Source of the DNA: Azolla caroliniana
Lineage: Eukaryota > Polypodiophyta
Assembly: GCA_043228905.1 (NCBI GenBank)
Contig: JBHGNT010000003.1
Coordinates: forward strand, 23,250,001 to 23,314,000
Direction: 5' to 3'
Length of the DNA stretch: 64,000 bases
In this document: piece after piece, positions 31,400 through 43,900 of the stretch
How the letters are laid out: each line of letters starts with the position of its first letter
How positions within the stretch are numbered: position 1 is the stretch's first letter
Notes under the pieces: generated by a model
What the model saw: the letters and a program-made list of their open reading frames with translations, nothing else
Told to the model about the DNA's origin: nothing
Databases searched by the model: none
Program-made: the position numbers and the translations under genes

Positions 31400-32579
31400 T
31401 TGAATTTTGTCCTGCCCACAGAGATTTCAGAAAAAAAGTGTCTAATATTTGCTCAAATGTTTTAATTGCTAATTTCTATGTAATTCTTGACTAAACACAC
31501 ATGCATGCATGCTTATGTATGTATATAAACAATAATAAAGAGATCACTATTTTTGTACTTTAAATGGCGGAAGGTTTTTCTTCCTAATTTACTGATGCCT
31601 CTTGTTAAGCCTTTGTTGTCTATCATGCATTCTTTGGTGTCATGTATTGAGCAATGTGTCATGCACATATTTTGTTTATTTTAGGATCTATATATGTTAT
31701 ATTCATAGAATTAGTGTGTCATGCGCATATTTTGTTTATTTTAGGATCTGTATATGTTATATTCATAGAATTTGTGTGATGTACAATGAAGGTGGGGTTT
31801 TGCATTAGGTCATTGGTTTTTATATCATCTCCTTAATGTTTTTGTTAAGCTTGTGCTAATTCTATAGAAATTAGCATAAGTTAGAAACTTAAAATAAGCT
31901 TAGCTGAATTCTTCCATAACATCATACCAAATGCATGAGATAAAGACACACATTAACCACGTAGACCAAAGGTTTTTTAAAATATGATATCTTTATTTAG
32001 TATTCAAATCAATCAAATAATAGTATGGTGTACTTGGAAGAAAATCAAATAATAATTTTCTTCTAAGCTCACTATTGTTTTAATATATATTTTCAAGTGG
32101 TTGATCATCACATTGTTGCGATGACGCATGTGCATGTGTTACTCAAGCGGGACCCTTGGGAACCTGAACTAAGGAGGCTATGATGTTGTCGGAGAGGACT
32201 TTTAAACCCCTTCGTGGGTTGTCTCCAGTAATTTTTCCCTCTTTTGTTTTGTGTAATAGCATTGTAACGATCAAAGATTTAATTCAACTTGGGGTAAGAC
32301 TCAAACCGAAGATAGCTTAGGCTTGAGTCAAGGAAAGTTGTTTGTTATTATATTATTGTTTTCGTATGTTTATACATATTTTTTTGGTTGTCTCCTCTTT
32401 CCCTTTTTCTCAATATTCTACCTTTATACCCGCCACATCACAACAATGCTAACAAGCAGATCATCCTTGACACCAAGATATCATCATCCTATTGGTCAAG
32501 AAATTACCACACACACCTTTACATTCAGCAATAATGATTGGATTCTAGTCCAAGTAATTAGATATTAACAAGAATATAT
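31400..32579. other. No gene seen; 60-bp duplication inside
   Basis: AT-rich intergenic sequence. A 60-bp unit beginning TGTGTCATGC is present twice at 31655-31774 (copies nearly identical). Confidence 0.7.
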
Positions 32580-32830
32580 GTTTACTTGCATAAGATATTT
32601 CAAAGCACCACAATATTCTCCTCACATTGTACGTTGATGATCTCGTGTTGACAAGCAACACTAACGTCTATATAGATATGATCAAGTAGAGGCTAATGTT
32701 CTTGTTCAAGATTTATATTGTCCAAGGGGTGTGTGTGTGTGTGTAGCATTAGCTTTTAAATGATAAATCCAGGATATTTGTATTCTTAGATAATTGTGTT
32801 AGAATCTATAATTCCTTTTTTCAAAATTAA
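32580..32830 (+). pseudogene. Copia reverse transcriptase relic
   Basis: ILLTLYVDDLVLTSNTNVYI (about 32614-32673) contains the copia RT active-site YVDD block. It is followed by MIKxRLMFLF, as in the KxxLxxxFxMKDLG region, with a stop. About 80 codons are recognisable. No LTRs are linked to it. Confidence 0.65.
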
Positions 32831-33735
32831 TATTGCCAAAGGGCACAAGTTGTACTTTTATGCCATGTAGCAAATGAATCTACTTCAATGAGGCAAATTT
32901 TACTTTATCCAGGTATATATATATATATATATATATTGGTTGTGCATGGCTATAATCTAGCAAAGCTGGATGCCAATAGCATTGATACCCTTGTTTATTT
33001 CACTTTGCCGGCACACACAAGCGCAACACGCCCAAAGTTGAGGCCTACAAATTCTATTATTCAACGAGGAAGAAGATGATACTGAACCAAGATGTGGAAT
33101 TCAATGAATGTCAAGAATCTAGATATTGAGGATGGGAGATCAGATCTGAGACATCAAAAGGAAGATACAACATGAATCTTGATGGTTCCTAGTTGTTTCC
33201 TAAAGTAAGAAATCACATGTAGCCATTCCTAATTCATATCTATTGTTAAAATCAGTGTGATACATATCCATTCTTAACAAACTCAATGACGATGTCTATT
33301 TTACTTAATTTGGAGAGAGTTTCTATACAATAAGTAAGGGTGTGATTTAAGTAACATAAATGCAAAGACGTAGTAGAAACAAACTATGCAATCTATGATC
33401 ATCCCATGTTGTTAGGTAAACAATGAATGCTTCACACAAATGCATGTATGCTAGGATGATATCTATGTGATGTGATCCAAAAATACCATGTCTAATGACC
33501 ATGACACTAAAGGATACATTGGCTTTTTGTTTGGAAAACAAAAGATGAATTCTGTAAGTTATACATGATAGAAGGATAACAAGTCTGCACTACCATTTTA
33601 GAGTAATGAATGTGTAGGAGGTTTGGAATACAACTGTAGAGCAGGCATTTGGAACCAATGCAAGAAATTTTGAGGTCTATAGGAACTCCGAATCCGAGGG
33701 AACGAAACAACGATTATTAGCGAAGAGGATGTAAT

Positions 33736-36700
33736 TTAGCCAAGTAGCGGGAAAGGGATCTGTCTTTCGTAGTGCTCGTGGCACAGCCATGTGACTCGAT
33801 TGCTACCGTCCGATGTGTACATGGCACGCCGAAGGAGGAACTTCTTGGCTATGTTGTCGTCGGTCATGCCCCCATGTTGTGCCAACACGGACACCAAGCA
33901 CTCTTGCCAGTGTCCGAAAGACCGCAACCATGGACACACACGAGACGTGGCGGACAACTCTTCTTTCCCGATGCCGGCATTGAGGCCGGGAAGCCAGCCA
34001 AGCATGGTCGAGGTCGTTGGAGGAGCTAGAATGTTGATGCCTACTGTAGCTGCTATGGTGAAAGTGCGAAGGAGACGATTCGCATACAGAATGGCTCTGT
34101 GTAGAGCCTCTGAGAAAGAGGTGAGTGTGATCCCCAATTGCTCTTCTATTAGGTGCGGCGATCCCCTGTCCTCGCAGCAGAGCTTGATTTGCACAGACAG
34201 CAAATGATGGTCTCCCATCAGTGAAGTCACTACCTTCATTGTGTCGCTCGCCCCTTTGGTCGTGAGGAAGACCAAACGAGGGAGCTGCTTGTCAGATCCA
34301 TTCTCCATAGCACAATTCAATAGCTTGTCTGCAGCTTCCATAACCTTGCTCACGACATCGCTTCGCATACAATCGATTTCTTTATGCAGTTCATCGATCC
34401 TCTTCTTCATTTCACCCACCTTATCATGTAACCTTATGATCTCTTGATGACTGGCAATAACTTTTTCTTTGATTGAATTTAGAGTGGATTCTATGTCCAT
34501 GAACACCGACCTTGACATCCCCACGCGAAACGGTACCTCCTGATCTCCCTTTTCAGATATTTGATCTTCTTGCAGACTAGTTGGGTTATTTTGAAAGCCA
34601 CTTCTTGTCCTATCTTGGTGCAGAGTTTCATGTTGCTGGAATACATGGGCCTCATCATTTTCCATTAATTCGTCAGCCACCTCTTTCAACCACGATTTAA
34701 AAGACATGAGAACCTCTAAGTAATTCTTGTAGCCGAGGAGATCAATCCAAGAAGTTGTTGTACAAACATTCATATACTTAGAAGAGTTTTTCCAATTATG
34801 ACATGGTGGGCGGCCTTCCTCAAGTTGATTTCGTAGTTGTTGCTTCAAATGAGTTATTTCCATGCATTGATCTTCTCTGTTTTGTGCCATTGAAGGGTCA
34901 TGTAAGGAGTCAGGTTGAATGACACTTTCAATCAACTTGACTCCTTGGATGCCTTTGGGTTGGTCGTAGACCTTGATAACAGTTTCAATGATATGATCTT
35001 CTACATAATCTATCATCCTTGCCATGTCTTCTTGATTGTTGGTCTCAGCTCGAACCAACACATCTATCACATTGTCTGCTTTTGCTTGAGAAAACACCAC
35101 TATGATCTCCATGGTTGGCATTGGTACACAAATGGATATGAAATCTTTGCCAAGCTTTATATCAGCATTGACCACTTGGAATGCTTCGTTCAATAACACT
35201 TGAATCCTTAGGAACAAACTTGGTGTGAGAAAGTTGAGATCTCTGTTTTCACAGGCAAGCCTTCGGCCAATAAATGAAGAAGTATTATCATGTGAACTGC
35301 CGGAGGAGGTTGTCCATTGGAGTTGTTCCATTCCTAGATCTAACTCTTTGGGATCTGACAATATGTGTGGGACAAAGAGGCAATCTCCATTCCTTGTTGC
35401 GTTGTCAAGGTTATTGGGAACCTTAAAACACAAATTCATTGCCTCCATCAAATCCACCAATATAGACCCTTTTACTTGAGATTTAGTAAGGGATTCCAGC
35501 TCTGCCTCCAAGAAACCTCGACTTGTATAAAATCTGTGGTTTGCCTTGGTCCTAGATGCTCTACGCTCTGGGAAATGAATTAGCCTTCTCATGATCTGAG
35601 TACAGAACCAATTGGGATCAAGAACAATGTGTGCTGTAATGTTGTCATATAGGATAATCCCAGACTCAATCAAAGATGAAGCGATCGCTTTCAATTTAGC
35701 TTCATCATCTGGAACGGAAAGTTGAACCCTGCAGATTTCGCTAAATTGTGACCATGTAATGATTCGTTGGTTGGATGTCTTCAAATGATTCGACAAATGG
35801 CTCCTTACTTGTGTGCAGATTTTGTACACCTCAATACCTTCAAGCATTTGCTTTGCAATGCCAAAGACATATTCTGCTAGAGTTTTGACAGACTCCTTTC
35901 TTGCAGCATCCACTGAGAAACTTGGGTCAACTATGTGAATGATCTCTTTAAACTCGGATCGAAGCGAATTAATCGTCAAGGAGAGATCACTTGAGCAGAG
36001 ATCCATTCGATCTGCACACATGAATACCACGATCACTTTCGGAGCAATGCTAAGTTGGCGGCTTTTGGAGGCAAGAAACTTGAGCCAATACCTGAATCCT
36101 ATTTCAAATTCCTCCTCCTGTTTTTTCTGCGTTCCATCTCTTCTATCTTTCCTGTGTGTAATGGAACTCCACACAAACATGAGCATAGGTGGAGCTTGAT
36201 GGGAGCTATATTGCCCTAAGTTTGGGAACATAAAATCTTGGAATGCATGGAATTCTGGTCGACCTGCCATTTCCCACACAGACAATCCAAGTCCTTCTTT
36301 CTCGATGGCTTGGAATTGGATTCCTTGTGTGCGATCCCCTGCGATTCTTCCAACTTTGGGAAGCCTAAATGTTCTCACTGTATGTTTCTTGCCTGCATAG
36401 ATGGAATGCATGGTGGATAGAAGGCTAGTCTTATTCGCTCCTGCACGAACAAACTACATATTATGCGCTTAAACACAGAGAAACGCAAAACAGTATTAGG
36501 TAAAAGTCAGTAGTTTGCCTGCATCTGGATGATCTCTGCAGATGAACAGCCGCATGGATGTGGCCGAAACTTTCTCAAGATCACCTCCCAACATGAATAG
36601 GCGTTGATTCCTCGCGATCTGAGCTTCAATGGTGGGATCCATGTTCTCTAAGCCCTTCAGCTCCAGGAATGGAATGCCTGAGCGAGAAAGTGCATCCATA

Positions 36701-37707
36701 ACCGCAGCCACAATAGCTCGATTGGAGTCAAGATCAGTGGCATTACAGAACAGGCGGCCTAACGTGAACCTGTATAATCGAGCAGGAGACTGCGCGAGTT
36801 CTTCCATGCAATCCAACAGATACTCGTTTTTCATGACACAGCCGTCTACTAAAGTAAGCTCTTTGAGCTGGGGCCAGTGGTGCAGGAAGCCACGGAAGCT
36901 CCTCCGCTTGGGGCCATGGCTCATGAGGATTCCGTGGAGATCCAGCCTCTGGAGAGAGGCTGCAAGGGATGAATGTGAGGGATGCAGGTCTGCCAATTTC
37001 TCGACGAACTCTGGCGATACAACATCACCCAGGAGGTGAAGGCTAGTGAGGGAGCAGAGCTCGCTTAGCTTGGTTATGCATTCATCTCCATGCATCCTGC
37101 AGACCTGCAGGGAGAGATCCTGCAGGCCATGGCATGACTTGAGGACAGTCAGCAGATCAGAGACATTCAAGGCATTGCACTCTCTGATGATCAAACTGCT
37201 CGGGGCAGCATCACGATCTGCAGCTTGAGACAGAGCCTCCAGCCAATCCGAGGCTTCGCGTGGAGACAGATTATTTAGGTACAGGAGATGAACCGCTCCT
37301 CCGCCGAAATTGGCGGCATCCCGGAGGTACTCCATCCTCCGGTCGGCCGCCAATTCTGGCGGCATCACGGGGTCTCCAAGATCAATCATGATGTCTTTGG
37401 TGCCCCACTCGAGCAGGCCGACACTCGACAGGTAATTGATGGTGCCGGCGACTCGGCTGCTATCGATGAGGAAAAGCTTCCTAACATCGGTTACACGAAT
37501 CAGATGAGAGAGGCCCCGATGATCGCGATCGTGTTCGGCCCCGGCCCCGCGGATGAACCCGAGCACCTCGAAACGATCGAGGGATGCCCTCGATTTCGCG
37601 AGGGCATCTCGGATAAATTCGGAATCCCAGATCCTCTTCACGTAGGCATGGGGTGGTGGGAGCTTCTCATGGTGATGGACCATGGTGGGAGCAGCCTCCT
37701 TATCCAT
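33736..37707 (-). CDS. LRR-Roc-COR (ROCO, TORNADO1-like) protein with degenerate GTPase motifs
   Basis: Two exons, 37707-36519 and 36440-33736, give 1297 residues. ATG 37707 is chosen because it aligns with the paralogue's start. Residues about 170-370 are leucine-rich repeats (GLQDLSLQVCRMHGDECITK, SLQRLDLHGIL, WPQLKELTLVDG). The Roc GTPase begins near 385. The P-loop reads RDHPDAGANKTS (391-402), without the canonical spacing to GK[ST]. The switch motif is WEMAGRPEF (452-460), where active members have D and Q. The fourth motif is MCAD (537-540). COR follows, with LDPNWF at 670-675. The C-terminal third has a coiled-coil-like stretch (EKVIASHQEIIRLHDK) and a conserved tail ending near PLLG. 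The 78-base intron is GC-AG and splits a glycine codon in the P-loop. Roc-COR proteins are GTP-regulated dimers; plant TORNADO1 acts in leaf and root patterning. This copy probably cannot cycle GTP normally, which is inference. Confidence 0.85.
36441..36518 (-). other. GC-AG intron of the first ROCO gene
   Basis: Donor GCAG|GCAAAC at 36518 and acceptor CGTGCAG|GA at 36441, phase 1. No GT donor keeps the frame near this point, and the paralogue has the same donor type at the same codon. Confidence 0.8.
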
Positions 37708-37859
37708 GGTATCAACAGAGATGGTGATTGTATAAGGGAAGCTATAGCACCAAGGGACACTACAATTGAAGTGAAAGACTTGCAATGTGGAAGTCTACTC
37801 CAATTGAAAGTGTATTTCTATCATTGAAAGAATGAACCATGCTAATTAAACCCTTCCCT

Positions 37860-38650
37860 TCCATTACATGTTCATCAAGTACTTTTTTCGAAAGTGTGGA
37901 TTCCACGAGGACGAGACACGTAGATGGACGAGGTCTTGTCTCACTAGACCCCATCTTTGGGTGTGTGGATGTTGGAAGTATTGTTGTGGGTTCAATAACA
38001 AGACACAATGGACCAAATCTTGTCTCGCTAGATATAATCTTCGAATGTGTGGATGGTGGAAGTTATATTGTTGTGGATTCGTAACTATCTAAGCACAAGA
38101 AAGACTTTGAACAAGTATGTGTGGTCTAGTAGAATATCTTGTGTCGATGGTGGAAATATGATTGGCCTATATCTTCGTAATGTCCATGACACGAGAAGAT
38201 AATAATCTTATAAGCCAAGTTGAGAAAGAATGACTCCATATCCTCGAATGTGGATGGTGGAAGTATCATTGACATTCGTGACACGAGAAGACAATCAACT
38301 AAAGTCTTGTCTCACTAGACCCCATCAAATGTGTGGATAGTGGAAGTATTATTGGTGTATCTTCATAACCATTGTGACACGAGAAGACAATGGTCTAAGT
38401 CTTGTCACGCACGCTCAAATGTGTGGATGGTGCAAGTATTATTGATGTATCTTTATGACCAATGCGACATGAGAAGACAATGGACTAAGTCTAGTCTACC
38501 TGGATTGTGTTGAATGTGTGGGTTGTGGACATTCTATTGAAATATCTTTATAACTATGTGAAATACAACAAGACAGTGGACTAAGTCTAGAGTATCATTG
38601 AATATGTGGATGCCTAGACTCCATGGAATGTGTAGATGGTGGAAATAATA
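37860..38650. repeat. ~90-bp degenerate minisatellite upstream of the first ROCO gene
   Basis: Units contain GTGTGGATGGTGGAAGTATT, ATTG(G/A)TGTATCTTCAT and GACACGAGAAGACAATGGAC. Copies are spaced about 90 bases (for example 38331, 38421, 38514), with shorter variants nearer the gene. About eight copies begin some 150 bases upstream of the start codon, so the array may overlap the promoter or 5' UTR. Confidence 0.8.
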
Positions 38651-40922
38651 ATACTATTCAAGCAATCTCTAGTAATATTAAATTATTGAACATACAATCT
38701 TGCCACATACTCTTCTTTCATTATCCATGCGCTTTAGATGTTTATGAATTAATCTTTGAGTTTGGGCAACTTGCATCATCTTTTCCTATCTATATTGTTA
38801 CAAAGTCATCACAATTGACGTGCCTCAAGAGATAATCGACATGACAGATCACATGACCTAACCTTAAAATTAGCTAGACAATGTCACAAAACACAATTTT
38901 TTATGGTATTAAAATACATAATAGAAATGGAACTAGCATGTTAAAGGATCTACATCATCATGCAACACAATACTTCTATATGTATTTGCACATATCTTAA
39001 TTCATATATCACCTTTTCAAAGTCACTACACTTAAAAAATTGCTGAAAACATGAGAACACATTTTTAAAAAAATGAGAATTACAATGACCAGATGACATT
39101 CTCATAGACTTGAGGTTGTTCAATTAGAAAACGGTTCCACAAATTAATGGCTCGTGATGTATCCATTTTGAAGGATGGATGAGGGGATATTGGCACAACA
39201 TTGCTTTTTCTTTTTCGTACCTCTTCTTTACAAATATATTCATGGCATGGCATTTCGGTTTTCCAAGATATAATGATGGCATGCGACTTATACTTATGGG
39301 CCATTTAATCAAATGATGATAGCCTTAGTCCTTGCACCTTCAAAAGAAGAATATCGAATAAGAATATGAATATCCATGTTCTTTGGTTTCATGTAAGCTA
39401 TTGAGTAATACCACGAGGACAATGGTTTTCTAGGTTTCCTCTAATAACAAGAAGTTATATACATACATATGTTATATATGTATGTATAGCTTGCAAGGTT
39501 TCTTTGGTCATAATGGTGAACTTGTGAATAACACCATTTGATTTAGGTTTTGTAAAACCATAAGAAGATATTATTCTTCTCCTTTTTGGAGAAAGTTGTG
39601 ACTCCTGACTGTATGCATAGCTTGCAAGGTTTCTTTGGTCATAATGGTGAACTTGTGAATAACACCATTTGCTTTAGGTTTTGTAAAACCATAAGAAGAT
39701 ATTATTCTTCTCCTTTTTGGAGAAAGTTGTGACTCTTGACTATATGCATAGTCTCATCTTTCTTGAATGTTGTGATAAAAAAATGAGCAAGGCATTTCTA
39801 GATTAGGAAGCAAAAAACTCCATTTACTTTAAAATCAAGAAACGTCGGTCACTATTTATTATATTAGAGAATTGTTTATTGTTATGAACTCTGAGCATTT
39901 ATTACCAATGAAGGAATACTCAAAAAGCTTACAATAGCTTCATTGTTTAAAGCCATTGAGGAAGTAGTTTTAGAGAGCGAGTTGTGGACAAAACCGCATT
40001 AGTAGGGGATATACTTTAGCTTAGTGAGAAATGCAATTGTCAATATTTATAGTGTTCTTCACATAAACATGTAATTTAATCATCTTTTAGGTTAATTTTC
40101 ATAATAGTATTGATCACTTGCATCTACTAGAGGCCATTTCTAATTAAGCAATCAAAACCTACAACTAATTCTCCCAATTGGTTCATGGCCAATTAATATA
40201 TATGCTATTGTGTTATATGAGAAAAAAATTTAGGGATTGAATCATTTTAGTAACAAAATTTCATTTGGATGACTTTTACCAAGGAGATTTGGAATGGTTT
40301 AATTTACGAGAATATTTTGATTAGTTGATCCAAACACTATGATAGAGGTGGGAATAGTACCTTGAACCCTATTGTACTATGTCTAATGTTTGGTTATTTT
40401 TATTGTTTCTCCATCCCTAGAGCCATATATAGGTTATAAATGTTCCAATATCTAGGCCTTTCTTTGTGTTTGGCTTTTCTGATTGGGGGGAGTGGGGGAC
40501 CACTACATTAGTTTTGAATAAGGTATATCCTATGATTGGTCGTATTAGAGCAGAAATTTCTACATTCCCATAGTGTAATTGATTGAAGGTATAAATAATC
40601 CTAGAGTCTACATAATATGCTAATAATATAGAGGCATGAGACAACTTACAAGTCTTTAAATGTATTTCATGAATGTAAAGAGTGTTTAACTTTTAAATGA
40701 AGCTCTCTTAGATGATTATTTGTACCAACAAATTTTCTACCTACTTGCATCAACATTGAGCCAAGTAGAAAATATATGTGTCATATTTAAAAATGCATCG
40801 GGGTTGTATGTTCACTTAAGAAAACCAAAGAAATTTACAGCAAATTTCAACACAAACCTTTCAAGCTAACAAGAAATCATTGTCTTTGTAGCATATACAG
40901 TGCATATGTTAATTTTATGATC
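38651..40922. other. Intergenic, no gene seen; 131-bp duplication
   Basis: AT-rich. A 131-bp unit starting ATAGCTTGCAAGGTTTC is present at 39486 and 39617, copies almost identical. The part nearest 40922 is presumably the 3' UTR of the second ROCO gene. Confidence 0.7.
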
Positions 40923-43900
40923 TTAGCCTAGGGAGTAAGGCATTTGTTCTTTGTAGTGCATGTCACATAGCCACGCAACGTAATCACTCCCATCTCCTTT
41001 TTTGCAAATGGCGCGCTGGAGTCGGAACTTCTCGAGTATGTTTTGGTCGGTCAAGCCTCCGTTGTCCGTCAATATGGACGCCAAGCACTTCTGCCACTCT
41101 CGGAAAGACTCCTCGGACATGTTAGGACACACATGAGAGATGATGCTTGGTGTACCCATGGACGCATCATTTTCTGGTCTAACAGTCTTAGATATCATGG
41201 GGTACTCCTTGACCCCTGGGATGTTGGGAAGCCAATTGGGCAGGACAGCTAAACAGTTAACGCTGAGCTTGGCAGCTAAAGACAGGATAAAGACAATGTG
41301 ATTAATGTATGGGAGGGCTTTGTGTAGAGCCTTGGACAGGGGTTTGGAGAGGGAGGTGAGAGTGATCCCGGCTTGTTTCTCCACCGGGTGTGGCGACCCC
41401 TCGTACTCGCAATAGAGCTCGAGCCGAATAGCTGAGGCATGGTCGCCGAACAGCGAGGTCACCAACTTCCTTATCGTATTCACACCTTCGGTCGTAAGGA
41501 CGACGAGACGAGGGAGTTGCTTATCGGCCTCGTTGTCCACCGCAAACTTGAGCAGCTTGTCCATGGATTTCACAACCTTCCTCATGACATCTTCCCTCAT
41601 ACATTTCACCTCTTCATGTAGATCATCCAACTTGGTGCCAATGGCATCCACTTTATCATGTAGCCTCAAGACCACTCCATGAGTCACATCCACTTTATCA
41701 TCTATCCTCAAGGCCACTCCATGACTCACATCCACCTTATCATGTAGCCTATAGACCTCCCTCAAGATCTCCCTTACCATTCCCCTGCCACATTGTAATT
41801 CCACTCCCTCTTCTTGTATTTCTTCCTTGTCCAGATCAATGTTGTCAAGCATTTTCTTCTTCGGATCTTGATTACTACTAGTCACATCTTGATGACCTCG
41901 ATTCTGAACGTATTCGTCATTTTGCAATAGTGCATCCGTCTTTTCACTCACCTCTTTCAACCATGATTTACAAGAGCTGATGACTTGTGAGTAATTAGTG
42001 GGACCGATAAGGTTAATGAAAGAAGTTGTCCTAAGCATAGCCATAGACTTAGTTTCCTTCCAAACATAACATGGTGGGTGTCCTTGCTCAAGTTGCTGCC
42101 TTAGTGTTTGCTTTAAATAGTTCATCTCCACACATTGATCTCTATTTCGTGTCATCGATGGGTCATGCAAAGAGTCGGGCCGGATCACACTCTCAACCAA
42201 CTTAACCCCTTGGATACCAGCTGGTTGTGCACAAACCGTAACCAAAGTGTAGATGATAAGCTCTTCCACGTAAGATACGGCCCGTGCCATGTCTTCTTGA
42301 CTATTGTTTGGAGCCCGGACCAACACATCTATCACATGATCTGATTTTGTTCGACAAAAAGCCACAATGATCTCCATCATTTCCACACAAATGGATATGG
42401 AATCTTTGCGGAGAATCACGTCAGCATTGACATGATCTTGCTGGAATACAATGTTGAATAACACTTGGATTCTTGGAAACAGACCTGGTGTAAGAAAGTT
42501 GAGGTCTTTATTCTCGCACTCTAACCTTCTACCCATATATACATAAGTATTATCGTCCGAATTTTGTGGGGTTGAGGTGGAGGATCTCCACTGGAGTTGT
42601 TCCACACCCACATATAATTTTCTGGGATCCGTCAGTGTAGCTGGGATAAAGAGATGATCTGCATCACTTGTTGAGACACCAAGATCATTGGGGACTTTGC
42701 AACATAGGTGCATTGCTTCCATCAAATCCACCAATAGAGACCCCTTCACTTCAGATTTGGTAAGCAGCTCCAACTTGGCTTGTAGGAAGGCACGAGTGGT
42801 GAATCCATGAATCTCGATCGTCTCGCATGCTTTAGACTCCGTGAAATGGATCAAGCTTCCCATGATTTGATTGCAAAACCAATTGGGATCAAGAACAATG
42901 TATCCAATGTTGTTTACATATATGATGATTCCGGAATCGTTCAAAGACAAGGCGATTGCTTTTAATTTAGCATCATCATTGGGAATAGGAAGATGCTTGC
43001 AGATTTCAGTGAACTCGGACCATGTAATGATTCGTCGCTTGGATGCCTTTAAATACTTTGACAGATGCTCGCTCACCTCTTTGCAGATGCCATACACTTG
43101 GACACCTAACAGCATCTCTTTTGAAGTCTTGAAGATCATTTCTGAGACAGCTTTGACAGACTCCTTCTTTCTGGCATCCACTTCAAAAGGAGGGTAGGCT
43201 ATGTCAATGATGCCTTTAAACATAGATCGAAGCGAATTAATTGAAGCTGATACAGCACTTCCAACAATATTCATTTGATCGAGCCGCGTTAATACCACGA
43301 CGACTTTGATAGCAACGTTAGATTGGGGGCTTTTGGAAGCGAGAAACTTGAGCCAGTACCTGAAGCTTGATTCGAATTCCTCGATTTCTTTCTTTTTACC
43401 CTTTCTGCTGTTCTGGCTGTGCATGGGACTCCAAACAAACATGAACATAGATGGAGCTTGATAAGAGCTTGTTCCGATGTCGGGGAACATGCAGTCATGG
43501 AATGCATGGAATTCTTGATGGCCCGCCATGTCCCACAGAGACAATCGGATTCCGTCTTTCCTGATGGCTCGGACTTCGATTCCTCGTGTGCGATCCGGCG
43601 AGGTATGTCCGCAGGCAATGAGGGTTCGCATCTTAGCTCTCTTGCCTGCGTAAATGGAATGCATGGTGGATAGAAGGGTAGTCTTTCCTGCAAGAATAGA
43701 CAAGTTACAATACAAGATTGATTTAGCTTGATAAGCAGGCATGCATCCATCCATGGATTTACTGTGTCAGAGGTAAATTAGGGAAAGGAGGTGAAAGGAA
43801 AAGCAAAATAAAGGTTTCATGGGAAGGGAGTGATTAATTTGCCTGCCTGCAAATGGATCCCCGCATATGAAAAGGCGCATGGAAGTAGCCGGCACTTTCT

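Noticed and set aside
36629-37827. Plus-strand frames opposite the first ROCO gene
   Set aside because: Antisense shadows of a conserved leucine-rich-repeat exon.
39080-39312. Minus-strand 62-74 codon frames
   Set aside because: Short, AT-rich and overlapping each other in different frames; nothing to support a gene.
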